Below, piece by piece: positions 7,885-17,203 of a stretch of 64,000 nucleotides of DNA; within the stretch, counting starts at the first letter, position 1; every line of letters starts with the position of its first letter. The stretch comes from Sphingopyxis sp. (GTDB lineage: Bacteria > Pseudomonadota > Alphaproteobacteria > Sphingomonadales > Sphingomonadaceae): positions 88,864-152,863 of the forward strand of contig NZ_JAEULM010000003.1 of NCBI RefSeq assembly GCF_016793825.1, written 5' to 3'. The notes beneath the pieces are model-generated. The model did no database searches and was not told the origin of the DNA. It saw only the letters and a list, made by a program, of their open reading frames with translations. A program made the position numbers and the translations under genes.

Positions 7885-9096
7885 CTAGCCTTCGAGCGCG
7901 GCGAGCGGACTGTCGGCACCGCCGACGCTTGCCTGCGCCTGGCTCGCGCCCTCGGCGCGCGCGATATAGCCTTTCGACTTGGCGACCTCGCCCTCCAGCG
8001 AGGTCACGGTCGTCTTCATGGTGTCGAGCGCTTTCAGCTTGAAGGTGTCGATCGCGTCCATCGTATCGTAGATATTCTGGAAGGCGCGGCTCAGCGTTTC
8101 CATCGGGATCGTGCTCGACGCCGCCTGTTCATGGATACGGGCGGTGTTGTCCTTCAGCATCTTGGACGTGCCGTCGATGATGTTCGCAGTCGTGGTGTTG
8201 AGTGCCGTGATCTGCTCGAGCACCAGCTTCTGGTTCGTCATCGCCTGTGCGACGGTGATCGCGGTCTTGAGCGCGCCGACGGTGGTCGTGCTGGCGCGGT
8301 CGACGCCCTTTACCAGTTCGACATTGTTCTTCTTGACGAGGTCGAGCGCGAGATAGCCCTGCACCGTCACCGCCATCTGGGTCAGCAGGTCCTGTGTGCG
8401 CTGGCGCGCATAGAACAGCGCATTTTCGCGGATGATCTTGGCCTTCGCGGGATCGGACCCGTCAAGCTCGCCCGCTTTCGCCTCCAGCCTGGCGTCGAGC
8501 GTGCCGGCGATGTGGATCATCTGTTCCAGCTTGCCCATCGATTCCCACATCTTGCGGCGCTCGACGTCGATGGCGGCATTGTCCATCAACAGCTCGTCCT
8601 TGCCGTTGGCAAGCGCGGTCAGGATGCCGCCGATGTGCGTCTGCGCGCTGCGATACTGGGCGAAGTAGTTGTTGATCTTGCTTCCGAAGATCTTGTCGAG
8701 GAAACCGCGCTTCGACAGCAGCTTGCCGTTCGCCGACGGGTCGAGCCGTTCGACCGTGGTGCGAAGTTCGATCAGGCTCTGGCCGATGTCGGTATCGCGG
8801 TCCATCGCGCGGATCGGGCGATCGAGAAAGCGGTTCGAATGGCTCGCCGCCTCCAGCATTTCCTTGCGGCCCATGTTGGTGATCTGGTCGACGCGCTTGC
8901 CGAACTCGGGGGAGTTTTCATCCTGCGCGACCAGGTCGTCGATGAAGCTGTCGACGCGCTCCTCAAGCTTCGATTTCTGGTCGGTCGACAGCGGCACAAG
9001 ACCCGCGGCCTTTTCGGGGGCCACGGTGGGGACAGGCTCGGGCGGCGTCAGCGTCAATGTCTCGGATGCGGTCGCCGTCACGGTCTCTTCGCTCAT
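7885..9096 (-). CDS. telA: TelA family toxic anion resistance protein
   Basis: 403 residues, soluble and largely alpha-helical, with an acidic Thr/Pro-rich N-terminus and a long helical core (SQIDDLVAQDE-like region, then QRTQDLLTQMAVTVQGYLAL and the conserved AITVAQAMTNQKLVLEQI segment) characteristic of TelA/KlaA tellurite and toxic-anion resistance proteins. The biochemical role of TelA is not settled; it is linked to tellurite, colicin and cell-envelope stress. Start at 9096 is set by AAGGAA seven bases upstream; an ATG at 9111 overlaps that site. It is the first gene of a two-gene operon with the XpaC-like gene. Confidence 0.85.
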   Translation of the reverse strand: MSEETVTATASETLTLTPPEPVPTVAPEKAAGLVPLSTDQKSKLEERVDSFIDDLVAQDENSPEFGKRVDQITNMGRKEMLEAASHSNRFLDRPIRAMDRDTDIGQSLIELRTTVERLDPSANGKLLSKRGFLDKIFGSKINNYFAQYRSAQTHIGGILTALANGKDELLMDNAAIDVERRKMWESMGKLEQMIHIAGTLDARLEAKAGELDGSDPAKAKIIRENALFYARQRTQDLLTQMAVTVQGYLALDLVKKNNVELVKGVDRASTTTVGALKTAITVAQAMTNQKLVLEQITALNTTTANIIDGTSKMLKDNTARIHEQAASSTIPMETLSRAFQNIYDTMDAIDTFKLKALDTMKTTVTSLEGEVAKSKGYIARAEGASQAQASVGGADSPLAALEG

Positions 9097-9170
9097 TCCA
9101 GTTCCTTCCAACCTCCAAGTCGACCCTGGCCTTCATCCTATATGGCATGTGCATCTGTATTGTTCAAGCA

Positions 9171-10130
9171 CTACACCTCTGCGGAACGCGCCAGCCCCGG
9201 CGCGATCCACGCGGAGATGACGAGCTGCGCCATATGATAGACGAGGATCGGGACGAGTACCACGCCCGCGATTGCGGGGGGAAACAGCGTCGCGGCGAGC
9301 GGCGCCCCCACGGCGATGCTCTTTTGCGCGCCGGCAAAGAGCAAGGTGATGCGGTCGGCGTGACGCAGGCGGAGCACGCCGCCGAGCGCCCATGCGCCGC
9401 CAAAGGCCAGCGCCAGCAGGGCCGCGACCGCGGCGAAGGCGACGCCGATCTCGCGGGCGTCGAGCTGGTGCCAGATGCCGCCGACGACCGCCGCCGAAAA
9501 GGCGACATAGACCGCGATCGCGATCGAGGTTCGATCCATGAAGGTCGCCGCGCCGCGATGCGCGAGAACCCATGGGCGCAGCCAGCGCTGGACGAGCTGG
9601 CCGGCGATGAAGGGCAGCAGCAGGATCGCGACGATACGCAGCGCCGCCGCGCCGTGGATGGCGCCGGCGCTGCCCGCGAGCGCCGCGAACAGAAGCGGCG
9701 AGGCGATCACGCCGACGAGATTGAGCAGCGCCGCTGCGACGACGCTGGCGGCGACATTGCCGCCGGCCATGCTGCTTGCTGCGGTCGCCGACTGGACGGT
9801 CGAGGGGAGGATGCCGAGAAAGAGGAAACCAAGCGCCAGCGTCGCGGGCAAAAACGGCGCTGTAACCGCCTGTGCCGCGACGCCGAACAGCGGCATGGCG
9901 AGGAAGCAGAAGGCAAGGTTGGCGCCCTGCAGTTTCCAGTTGCGGATGCCGTGCAGCACTTCGTCGCGTGGCAGGCGCACGCCGTTCAGGAAGAAGAGCA
10001 GGACGATCGCCGCCGTCGATACGCCCTGTGCGACCGGCACGGCCGCACCCTCGACCGGCAGAAGGCTGGCGAGCAGGATGGTGGCGAACAGCACCGGGAC
10101 GAACCGGTCGGGGAAGATACGGGCAAGCAT
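9171..10130 (-). CDS. Bile acid:sodium symporter family transporter (SBF-like)
   Basis: 319 residues with about ten hydrophobic segments, starting MLARIFPDRFVPVLFATILLA. The PF13593 (YfeH/SBF-like) pattern is visible: FFLNGVRLPRDEV near residue 50, GFLFLGILPSTVQSATAASS with the Na+-site-like crossover region, and FAGAQKSIAVGAPLAATLF near residue 265. These are inner-membrane transporters for organic anions, with unknown substrate in most bacteria. The reading frame is open upstream to 10622, but that portion lies over the nucleosidase gene and is antisense noise. The divergent neighbour starts 100 bp away. Confidence 0.88.
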   Translation of the reverse strand: MLARIFPDRFVPVLFATILLASLLPVEGAAVPVAQGVSTAAIVLLFFLNGVRLPRDEVLHGIRNWKLQGANLAFCFLAMPLFGVAAQAVTAPFLPATLALGFLFLGILPSTVQSATAASSMAGGNVAASVVAAALLNLVGVIASPLLFAALAGSAGAIHGAAALRIVAILLLPFIAGQLVQRWLRPWVLAHRGAATFMDRTSIAIAVYVAFSAAVVGGIWHQLDAREIGVAFAAVAALLALAFGGAWALGGVLRLRHADRITLLFAGAQKSIAVGAPLAATLFPPAIAGVVLVPILVYHMAQLVISAWIAPGLARSAEV

Positions 10131-10229
10131 GCGGCGATGCGATGGCTGGGCGCGGGACGCTTGGCAAGCCCGTCCATCCGATCGCCCGGTATCGCTCGAC
10201 TCGGCGCGATGGCGCGCTAAAGGGCGGCG

Positions 10230-10883
10230 ATGACCCGCATCCTCCTGCTCGCCGCGCTTCCCGAAGAGAGCGATGCCCTGTTTCCGGGCGAAGGCGTGCG
10301 GGACGATGGTGCTTTCGCCGTCCGCCGCCTCGTCGCGCATGGCCATGACCTTGTCATCGCCACCTGCGGGCTCGGCAAGGTCAATGCGGCGCTTGCGGCG
10401 GGTCTGTTCGGGGCCGACGCCGATTTGCTGTTGATGAGCGGTACCTGCGGATCGGTCGGCGCCGCGCCGGGCGCCTATTGGCTCGCCGAGGCGGTGCAGC
10501 ATGATTATGGCGCCGCGCACCCAGGGTTGTTCCGCCGGTATCGTGCGGGGGCGTGGCCGATGGGCGAGCCCGGCGAGGTGCATTTTACCGCCATGGGCGA
10601 TCCGGGCCTCGGCTTGCCGCACGCGCGCATCGCGAGCGGTGACAGCTTCATTGCCTGCCCCGATGCCGCCAGCGGCCTAGCGCGCGATCTGGGCGCAACG
10701 CTGGTCGACATGGAGGTCGGCGCGGTCGCGCAGGTGGCGGCGCGGCTCGGCAAACCCTGGGCGGCGGTGAAGGCGGTGACCGACGATGCAGATGATGCGA
10801 GCGGGCATGATTTTCAGTCCAATCTCGTTCGTGCGGCGCGTGCTGCTGCGTGCGAAATTGAAAAGCTGATCGGATTGTTCTGA
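10230..10883 (+). CDS. Nucleoside phosphorylase/MTA-SAH nucleosidase family protein
   Basis: 217 residues of the PNP_UDP_1 fold. Seen: LLAALPEESDAL at the N-terminus, ATCGLGKVNAALAAGLF (nucleoside-site strand), LLMSGTCGSVG, VDMEVGAVAQVAARLGKPWAAVKAVTDDAD, where the ME(V/S)GA and the Asp of the TDDAD region match methylthioadenosine/S-adenosylhomocysteine nucleosidase ribose and catalytic positions. The likely reaction is cleavage of adenine from MTA or SAH; hydrolysis of another purine nucleoside is possible because the first half is divergent. Confidence 0.82.
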   Translation: MTRILLLAALPEESDALFPGEGVRDDGAFAVRRLVAHGHDLVIATCGLGKVNAALAAGLFGADADLLLMSGTCGSVGAAPGAYWLAEAVQHDYGAAHPGLFRRYRAGAWPMGEPGEVHFTAMGDPGLGLPHARIASGDSFIACPDAASGLARDLGATLVDMEVGAVAQVAARLGKPWAAVKAVTDDADDASGHDFQSNLVRAARAAACEIEKLIGLF

Positions 10884-10946
10884 CCGTTCCGCGCCCGTCA
10901 TGGCTGTGCTAGATCAGGTCCCGTATCGGACTAGGGAGAGGTCGCC

Positions 10947-11873
10947 ATGCGGTACAGATATTCACTGGCTTTGTTTGCGGTCGGCGCAATCGTTGCGGCG
11001 CCATGGGCGTATGCGGCGGGCGGCGGTGGCGGAGGCGGCGGCGCGATGCCCAGCCAGAGCGCGCCTGCCTATGATCCGACGGTCGATTACAAGAAGGGTG
11101 CCGATGCCTTTGCGTCGGGCAACTACGCCGACGCAGCGAAGGCCTTCAAGAAGGTGGTCTCGGCGGTGCCGAAGAATCCACAAGCGAACTATCTGCTCGG
11201 CGCGAGCTATATGGCGCAGGGAGATTTCGCCCATGCCGTAAAGCCGCTGGAGGCGGCGGTACGCTATGACGAGAAGATGGTCGAGGCGCGCCGCGATCTC
11301 GGCATCGCGCAGGCGAAGCTTGGCAAAAGCGAAAAGGCGGCCGAACAGTTGGGGGCGCTGAAGGCGATACAGGAGAGTTGCGGCGGTATCTGTGCCAATG
11401 CCGCGAAGCTCACCGACGCGATCGCCAAGGTCGACGCGGCGATCGCGGCCGGACCGCAGGCGCAAAGTGCGGTCGAGCCCGAGGTTCGGCTGGCATCGGC
11501 GGGGTCGCTCGATGCTACCTATGTTGCCGCGGTCTCGCTGATCAACGAACATCGCTATGAACAGGCGATCGCGACGCTGGACCAGGCATTGTGGGCGGCG
11601 GGTCCGCATCCCGACGTGCTGACCTATCTGGGCTTTGCGAACCGCAAGTTGAAGCGGTATGACAAGGCCGAATATTATTACCGGACCGCGCTGGACATCG
11701 CGCCGACGCATCGCGGCGCGCTGGAATATTATGGCGAGTTGAAACTCGAACGCGGCGACGTGGCCGGCGCCCGGGCCAATCTGGCGAAACTGGAGGGCAT
11801 TTGCGGCTTTGGATGCCACGAGGTCGATGAACTTCGTCGCTGGATCGTGGAGGGGCGCTCATCCGCAACCTGA
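10947..11873 (+). CDS. Exported tetratricopeptide-repeat protein
   Basis: 308 residues. Residues 1-25 form a signal peptide ending near AYAAG, followed by a glycine run (GGGGGGGG). TPR units are visible from about residue 48 (YKKGADAFASGNYADAAKAF, YLLGASYMAQGDFAHAVKPL, RRDLGIAQAKLGKSEKA) and again near 195-270 (RYEQAIATLDQAL, YLGFANRKLKRYDKAEYYY, YYGELKLERGDVAGARANL). A CGGIC and a CGFGC motif could form disulfides or bind metal. It would act in the periplasm as an assembly scaffold; it is followed at once by a cytochrome-like gene, which may be its client. Confidence 0.85.
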   Translation: MRYRYSLALFAVGAIVAAPWAYAAGGGGGGGGAMPSQSAPAYDPTVDYKKGADAFASGNYADAAKAFKKVVSAVPKNPQANYLLGASYMAQGDFAHAVKPLEAAVRYDEKMVEARRDLGIAQAKLGKSEKAAEQLGALKAIQESCGGICANAAKLTDAIAKVDAAIAAGPQAQSAVEPEVRLASAGSLDATYVAAVSLINEHRYEQAIATLDQALWAAGPHPDVLTYLGFANRKLKRYDKAEYYYRTALDIAPTHRGALEYYGELKLERGDVAGARANLAKLEGICGFGCHEVDELRRWIVEGRSSAT

Positions 11874-11899
11874 TCGCGCTGGCGGCGCTGACCCTTGGC

Positions 11900-12772
11900 G
11901 TGGCCGCGACGCCGGGTGATGCTCCGCCGACGTTCGAACAACTGCGCTGGACCGCACCCGGGTCGGAATTGGCGTTGCTGTCGGCGCAGCCGGCATCGTG
12001 CCTCGCGAGCAGCGATCCGCTTGTCCGAAGCGGCCGGGCGCTGTTCGGGGTCCCGACCCTGCTCGGCGGCCAGGCGGCCAAGGCTGGGCTGAGCTGTGCA
12101 AGCTGCCATATCAACGGCCGGGACAACCCGCATTTCCTGCTGTCGGGGGTTTCCAGCGCGCCGGGGACAGCCGATGTTTCCAACAGCTTCTTCAGTGCGG
12201 CGCGCGGCAATGCGCGCTTCGATCCGGTCGTGATTCCCGATCTCGCGATGCCGGGAAAAATATCGCGCGATGTGCGGGAAAAGGCGCTGGAGCCCTTTCT
12301 GCGTACCCTGATCGTCGAGGAATTCGGTGGCGCCGAACCGAGCGCATCGATGCTGGATGCGCTCGCGACCTATGTGCGCGCCATCCGGCGCTGCAATCCG
12401 GACGCGCCGGTTGCGCGGACCCTGAGCGACCAACTCCGCGGGATCGACGATGGCATGGTGGGAAGCGCGACGATGCTGGAACGCGGCGATGCCGCCGGCG
12501 TGCGTCTGTCGATCGCCGCGATCCGCCATCAGCTTGGCCTGATTTCCGAACGCTACCCCGGTGCGGGTTTCGTGGGTGAGCGGGCGGGGCTGTTGTCGGC
12601 GTCGCGGGCCTTGCAGGCGATCGAGGAAGGCGGCGTGGACGGGAACAGCGATATCGGGCCCGCACTTCGGCGCTGGAAGGGTGATTTCGACAGGCGGCTG
12701 GTGCCACGACTGCAGCGCGTCGAGGGGCGTTCGCTATACCGGGAAGATCGATTGGCGCGCGCGCTTCGCTAG
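11900..12772 (+). CDS. Exported c-type cytochrome-like protein
   Basis: At least 290 residues. One heme-binding CASCH motif lies near residue 70, in a context (GRALFGVPTLLGGQ...LSCASCHINGRDNPHFLLSG) resembling the N-terminal domain of diheme peroxidase/MauG-type proteins, though a second CxxCH is absent. The first standard start is GTG at 11900. However, the frame is open from 11831, and codons 11861-11900 encode a convincing signal peptide (RNLIALAALTLGVAA) preceded by GGAGGGG at 11849-11854 with ATC at the start position. The true start is therefore unclear. A periplasmic heme protein must be exported, so translation probably begins upstream of 11900. It follows the TPR gene directly. Confidence 0.72.
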   Translation: MAATPGDAPPTFEQLRWTAPGSELALLSAQPASCLASSDPLVRSGRALFGVPTLLGGQAAKAGLSCASCHINGRDNPHFLLSGVSSAPGTADVSNSFFSAARGNARFDPVVIPDLAMPGKISRDVREKALEPFLRTLIVEEFGGAEPSASMLDALATYVRAIRRCNPDAPVARTLSDQLRGIDDGMVGSATMLERGDAAGVRLSIAAIRHQLGLISERYPGAGFVGERAGLLSASRALQAIEEGGVDGNSDIGPALRRWKGDFDRRLVPRLQRVEGRSLYREDRLARALR

Positions 12773-12881
12773 GGTCGGGCGCTCTCGGCAATCATGTTGC
12801 GCTGCAGCGACCATTCTGTTAGGGGCGCGGCGTTTCGCGGCGCTCCGGGTGCTGCCCCCTTCCATCAAGGCTTAAATCCGC

Positions 12882-14714
12882 ATGTCTCTGCGCAATATCG
12901 CCATCATCGCGCACGTCGATCATGGCAAGACCACTCTCGTGGATCAGCTCTTTCGCCAGTCGGGCACCTTCCGCGACAACCAGCGCGTCGAAGAGCGCGC
13001 GATGGATTCGAACGACCTCGAAAAGGAACGCGGGATCACCATTCTCGCCAAGTGCACCTCGGTCGAATGGGGCGAAGGCGCCGACCAGACGCGGATCAAC
13101 ATCGTCGACACCCCGGGCCACGCCGACTTTGGCGGCGAGGTCGAACGCATCCTCTCGATGGTCGACGGTGTCATCCTGCTCGTCGACGCCGCCGAAGGCC
13201 CGATGCCGCAGACCAAGTTCGTGACCGGCAAGGCGCTTGCGCTGGGGCTGAAGCCGATCGTCGTCGTCAACAAGATCGACCGCAGCGACGCGCGCGCTGC
13301 CGAAGTGCTCGACGAAGTGTTCGAACTCTTCCTCGCGCTCGAAGCCAATGATGAACAGCTCGATTTCCCGATCCTCTACGCTTCGGGCCGTGGCGGCTAT
13401 GCTTCGGAAAGCCCCGAAGCGCGCGAAGGCACGCTGGAACCGCTGTTCAAGACGATCGTGTCGCACGTCCCGACCCCGGGCCTCGACGAAGATGCGCCCT
13501 TCACCTTCCTCGCGACGCTGCTTGACCGCGACAATTTCATCGGCCGCATCCTGACCGGCCGCGTCCAGTCGGGCACGGTCAAGGTCAACCAGCCGATCCA
13601 CGCGCTCGACATGGACGGCAAAGTGATCGAAACCGGCCGTGCCTCGAAGCTGCTGGCGTTCCGCGGGCTCGACCGCGTGCCGGTCGAGGAAGCGAAGGCG
13701 GGCGACATCGTCGCGATCGCGGGCCTGACCAACGCGACCGTCGCGAACACGATCGCCGACACCAGCGTCAGCGAGCCGATCGCCGCGCAGCCGATCGATC
13801 CGCCGACGCTGTCGATGCGCTTTGCCGTCAACGATTCGCCGATGGCGGGCCGCGAGGGCAGCAAGGTCACGAGCCGCATGATCCGCGATCGCCTGCTCCG
13901 CGAAGCCGAAACCAATGTCGCGATCCGCATCACCGAAAGCGCCGACAAGGACAGCTTCGACGTCGCGGGCCGCGGCGAGCTTCAGCTTGGCGTCCTCATC
14001 GAGACGATGCGCCGCGAGGGCTTCGAACTCGGCATCAGCCGCCCGAAGGTGCTGTACGGCGAAGACGAAGCCGGCAAGCGCACCGAACCTTATGAAACCG
14101 TCGTCATCGACGTCGACGACGAACATTCGGGCACGGTCGTCGAGAAGATGCAGATCCGCAAGGCCGACCTCACCGACATGCGTCCGTCGGGCGGCGGCAA
14201 GACCCGCATCACCTTCTCGGGCCCCTCGCGCGGCCTGATCGGCTATCATGGCGAATTCCTGTCCGACACGCGCGGCACCGGGATCATGAACCGCCTGTTC
14301 GAGAAATATGGTCCGTACAAGGGCCAGATCGAGGGTCGCAAGAACGGCGTCCTGATCTCGAACGGCAATGGCGAAGCCGTCGCTTATGCGCTCGGCCCGC
14401 TCGAAGAGCGTGGCATCCTGTTCGTCTCGCCCGGCGAGGCGCTCTATGAGGGCATGATCATCGGCGAGAACGCCAAGCCCGACGACCTTGAGGTCAACCC
14501 GATGAAGTCGAAGCAGCTCACCAACTTCCGCTCGACGGGCAAGGACGACGCGATCCGCCTGACCCCGCCGCGCCGCATGACGCTGGAACAGGCGATCGCC
14601 TATATCGACGACGATGAAATGGTCGAAGTGACCCCGAAGAACATCCGCATCCGCAAGGCGCTGCTCGACCCGCACGAGCGCAAGAAGGCGTCGCGCAAGA
14701 AGGAAGCGGCGTAA
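12882..14714 (+). CDS. typA: Translational GTPase TypA/BipA
   Basis: 610 residues, full family length. Seen: G1 AHVDHGKTTL, switch II DTPGHADFGGEVER, G4 NKIDR, then domain II and EF-G-like domains, and the C-terminal BipA-specific domain ending in a lysine-rich tail (ERKKASRKKEAA). TypA is a ribosome-associated GTPase in 50S assembly and stress or low-temperature adaptation. Codon use is highly biased, as expected for an expressed housekeeping gene. A strong intrinsic terminator follows. Confidence 0.98.
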   Translation: MSLRNIAIIAHVDHGKTTLVDQLFRQSGTFRDNQRVEERAMDSNDLEKERGITILAKCTSVEWGEGADQTRINIVDTPGHADFGGEVERILSMVDGVILLVDAAEGPMPQTKFVTGKALALGLKPIVVVNKIDRSDARAAEVLDEVFELFLALEANDEQLDFPILYASGRGGYASESPEAREGTLEPLFKTIVSHVPTPGLDEDAPFTFLATLLDRDNFIGRILTGRVQSGTVKVNQPIHALDMDGKVIETGRASKLLAFRGLDRVPVEEAKAGDIVAIAGLTNATVANTIADTSVSEPIAAQPIDPPTLSMRFAVNDSPMAGREGSKVTSRMIRDRLLREAETNVAIRITESADKDSFDVAGRGELQLGVLIETMRREGFELGISRPKVLYGEDEAGKRTEPYETVVIDVDDEHSGTVVEKMQIRKADLTDMRPSGGGKTRITFSGPSRGLIGYHGEFLSDTRGTGIMNRLFEKYGPYKGQIEGRKNGVLISNGNGEAVAYALGPLEERGILFVSPGEALYEGMIIGENAKPDDLEVNPMKSKQLTNFRSTGKDDAIRLTPPRRMTLEQAIAYIDDDEMVEVTPKNIRIRKALLDPHERKKASRKKEAA

Positions 14715-14725
14715 AGATCAAAGAG

Positions 14726-14760
14726 GGGGCGGTCAGCAATGACCGCCCCCTTTTCTTTTC
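14726..14760 (+). terminator. Rho-independent terminator of typA
   Basis: A perfect 11-bp inverted repeat (GGGGGCGGTCA at 14726-14736, TGACCGCCCCC at 14741-14751) with a GCAA tetraloop, followed by TTTTCTTTT. It begins 11 bases after the typA stop codon. Confidence 0.95.
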
Positions 14761-14803
14761 GAACAGCGTTCCCCCCGGCGGGCTTGCGCATTACAGGCGT
14801 CCG

Positions 14804-16417
14804 ATGCTTCGCCTGACCGAACTGACCTTGCCGCTGCACCATGCGCCGGAGGATTTGCCCGCCGCGATCTGCAAGCGGTTGCGCATTACTCCGCGCGAGC
14901 TGATCCGCCACGTCGTCGCGCGCCGTGCGAACGATGCGCGCGACAAGACCAACATCAAGCTGATCTATTCGGTCGACGTGAATGTGAAGGACGAGGGCGC
15001 GGTGCTGGCGCGCTTTCGCAAGGACCGCAACGTCCAGCAGACGCCGAACACCGCGTATAAATTCATCATGCAGGCCCCGAAGGGGATCAAGCGGCCGATC
15101 GTCGTCGGTGCGGGGCCGTGCGGGCTGTTCGTCGGGCTGATCCTCGCGCAAATGGGGTTCCGCCCGATCATCCTCGACCGTGGCAAGGTGGTACGAGAGC
15201 GCACCAGGGACACATGGGATTTGTGGCGGCGCAGCGTGCTCCACCCTGAATCGAACGTTCAGTTCGGCGAGGGCGGCGCGGGCACCTTCTCCGATGGCAA
15301 GCTCTACAGCCGGATCAAGGATCCGCGGCACCTCGACCGCAAGGTGCTCACCGAATTCGTCAAGGCCGGCGCACCGCCCGAAATATTGACCGAGGCGCAC
15401 CCGCATATCGGCACCTTCAGGCTGGTGACGATGGTCGAAAGCCTGCGCGAGACGATCGAGGGGCTGGGCGGTGAATATCGCTGGCAGCACAAGGTCGACG
15501 GACTCGACATCGTTACCGACGGCGCCGGCGAGCGCCGCGTGCAGGGCGTGCACCTGGCGGGCGGCGACTATATCGAGGCCGACCGCGTCGTCATGGCGAT
15601 CGGGCACAGCGCGCGCGACACTTTTGCGATGCTCCTTGCGGCGGGCGTCCATGTCGAGGCGAAGCCCTTTTCGATCGGCGTACGGATCGAGCATCCGCAA
15701 TCGTGGATCGATACCTCGAGGTTCGGGGCAGATGCGGGCAATCCCATCCTGGGCGCAGCCGAATATCATATCTCGCACCACTGCAAGAACGGGCGTACGG
15801 TCTATAGTTTCTGCATGTGCCCCGGCGGCACCGTCGTCGCCGCGACGTCCGAGGAAGGGCGCGTCGCCACGAACGGCATGAGCCAATATTCGCGCAACGA
15901 GCGCAACGCCAATTCGGGCTTCGTCGTCGCGATCGACCCCGCGCGCGATTATCCCGGCGATCCGCTCGCGGGCATCGCCTTTCAGCGGCACTGGGAATCG
16001 CTCGCCTTTGTCGCCGGCGGTTCGAACTACAGGGCGCCCGCGCAGCGCGTCGGCGATTTTCTGAAGGGGCGTCCGTCGACCGAGCTCGGCAGCGTCATTC
16101 CCTCCTATCGCCCCGGCGTCACCCCGACCGACCTGTCGCAGTGCCTGCCCGATTTCGCGGTCGAGGCGATGCGCGAGGCGATCCCGGTTTTCGGGCGCCA
16201 GATCGCGGGATATGACCATCCCGATGTCGTGATGACGGGGGTCGAGACGCGCACCTCGTCCCCGGTGCGCTTTACCCGCGGCGAGGATTTTCAGAGCCTG
16301 AACACCGCCGGATTGTTCCCCGCCGGCGAAGGCGCGGGCTATGCTGGTGGCATCTTGTCGGCGGCAGTTGACGGTATCAAGGTCGCCGAGGCGGTCGCAC
16401 GGAGTTTGGTGCCGTGA
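14804..16417 (+). CDS. FAD-dependent oxidoreductase (COG2509-type)
   Basis: 537 residues. The N-terminal ~85 residues form a substrate/RNA-like domain typical of these uncharacterised dehydrogenases (LPAAICKRLRITPRELI). The FAD motif follows at about 98-115 (VVGAGPCGLFVGLILAQMG), then ILDRGKVVRERTRDTWDLWR, FGEGGAGTFSDGKLYSRI, and a C-terminal second FAD contact GLFPAGEGAGYAGGI. This whole pattern is specific to the widespread 'NAD(P)/FAD-dependent oxidoreductase' family whose substrate is unknown. Its stop overlaps the GTG start of rluE (GTGA), so the two are co-translated. Confidence 0.9.
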   Translation: MLRLTELTLPLHHAPEDLPAAICKRLRITPRELIRHVVARRANDARDKTNIKLIYSVDVNVKDEGAVLARFRKDRNVQQTPNTAYKFIMQAPKGIKRPIVVGAGPCGLFVGLILAQMGFRPIILDRGKVVRERTRDTWDLWRRSVLHPESNVQFGEGGAGTFSDGKLYSRIKDPRHLDRKVLTEFVKAGAPPEILTEAHPHIGTFRLVTMVESLRETIEGLGGEYRWQHKVDGLDIVTDGAGERRVQGVHLAGGDYIEADRVVMAIGHSARDTFAMLLAAGVHVEAKPFSIGVRIEHPQSWIDTSRFGADAGNPILGAAEYHISHHCKNGRTVYSFCMCPGGTVVAATSEEGRVATNGMSQYSRNERNANSGFVVAIDPARDYPGDPLAGIAFQRHWESLAFVAGGSNYRAPAQRVGDFLKGRPSTELGSVIPSYRPGVTPTDLSQCLPDFAVEAMREAIPVFGRQIAGYDHPDVVMTGVETRTSSPVRFTRGEDFQSLNTAGLFPAGEGAGYAGGILSAAVDGIKVAEAVARSLVP

Positions 16418-16968
16418 CGCTGATCCTGTTCAACAAGCCCTGGGGCGTGCTCAGCCAGTTCACAGACAAGAGCATGACGGGAGGCGCCGACGGCCCGCGT
16501 GCTACGCTGTCCGACTATATCGACGTGCCCGGCGTCTATCCGGCGGGCCGGCTCGATCGCGACAGCGAGGGGTTGCTGATCCTGACCGACGATGGCGCGC
16601 TGCAGGCGCGCATCGCGTCGCCGAAGCACAAGACGCCGAAGACGTATCTGGCGCAGGTCGAGGGCGAACCCGATGCCGCTGCGCTGGAGGCCCTGCGTCG
16701 CGGCGTCATGCTGAAAGACGGGCCGACGCGCCCGGCAGCCGTCCGCCGCATTGACCCGCCGCTGCTTTGGGACCGCGACCCGCCGGTACGCTACCGCAAG
16801 AGCGTCCCCGACAGCTGGATCGAGCTGACGATCACCGAAGGCCGTAACCGTCAGGTCCGCCGCATGACCGCGGCGGTCGGCTTCCCCACGTTGCGGCTGG
16901 TCCGCTGGCGGATCGGGGGGTGGGAAATCGGCGACCTTGCGCCGGGAGAATGGCGCCGCGTCGGGTGA
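16414..16968 (+). CDS. rluE: Pseudouridine synthase of the RsuA/RluE family
   Basis: 184 residues. It starts with FNKPWGVLSQF (family: NKP.G), has the catalytic motif PAGRLDRDSEGLLILTDDG with Asp49 of GRLD as nucleophile, and ends with TEGRNRQVRRMTAAVGFPTLRL. The absence of an S4 domain and the short length fit RluE, which modifies U2457 of 23S rRNA, better than RluB or RsuA. GTG start overlapping the preceding stop. Confidence 0.93.
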   Translation: MTLILFNKPWGVLSQFTDKSMTGGADGPRATLSDYIDVPGVYPAGRLDRDSEGLLILTDDGALQARIASPKHKTPKTYLAQVEGEPDAAALEALRRGVMLKDGPTRPAAVRRIDPPLLWDRDPPVRYRKSVPDSWIELTITEGRNRQVRRMTAAVGFPTLRLVRWRIGGWEIGDLAPGEWRRVG

Positions 16969-17140
16969 TCGCGGTCGGTGGAGACGGTGTCCGACCCGCG
17001 CCGACCACACAGGAATCTGCCTCATCATCGTCCCACGACACGCGGGTGCCGGAGCACCGGCATGGACCATTTCGGGTATGCGCGTGGCCCGATAATGATG
17101 ATTTATGGCCCGATCTATGGAGAAAGGTGTGAGGTAATTA

Positions 17141-17163
17141 TTGCAAATCGTTCTCATTTGCGT
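17141..17163. promoter_or_regulatory. Candidate Fur-type operator before a siderophore receptor
   Basis: An inverted repeat, GCAAAT (17143-17148) and ATTTGC (17156-17161), with the AT-rich centre CGTTCTC, lies about 40 bases before the receptor start. The half-site pattern and location upstream of an iron uptake receptor match Fur-regulated promoters of alphaproteobacteria. Assignment is by eye and by context. Confidence 0.5.
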
Positions 17164-17203
17164 TAGCGGCGAGAGCCTGAAACTACGCAAAAAAGGGAAT
17201 TTC

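Noticed and set aside
12819-14675. 618-codon minus-strand frame opposite typA
   Set aside because: Exact antisense shadow of a highly biased GC-rich housekeeping gene; His/Arg/Asp-rich sequence without any family motif.
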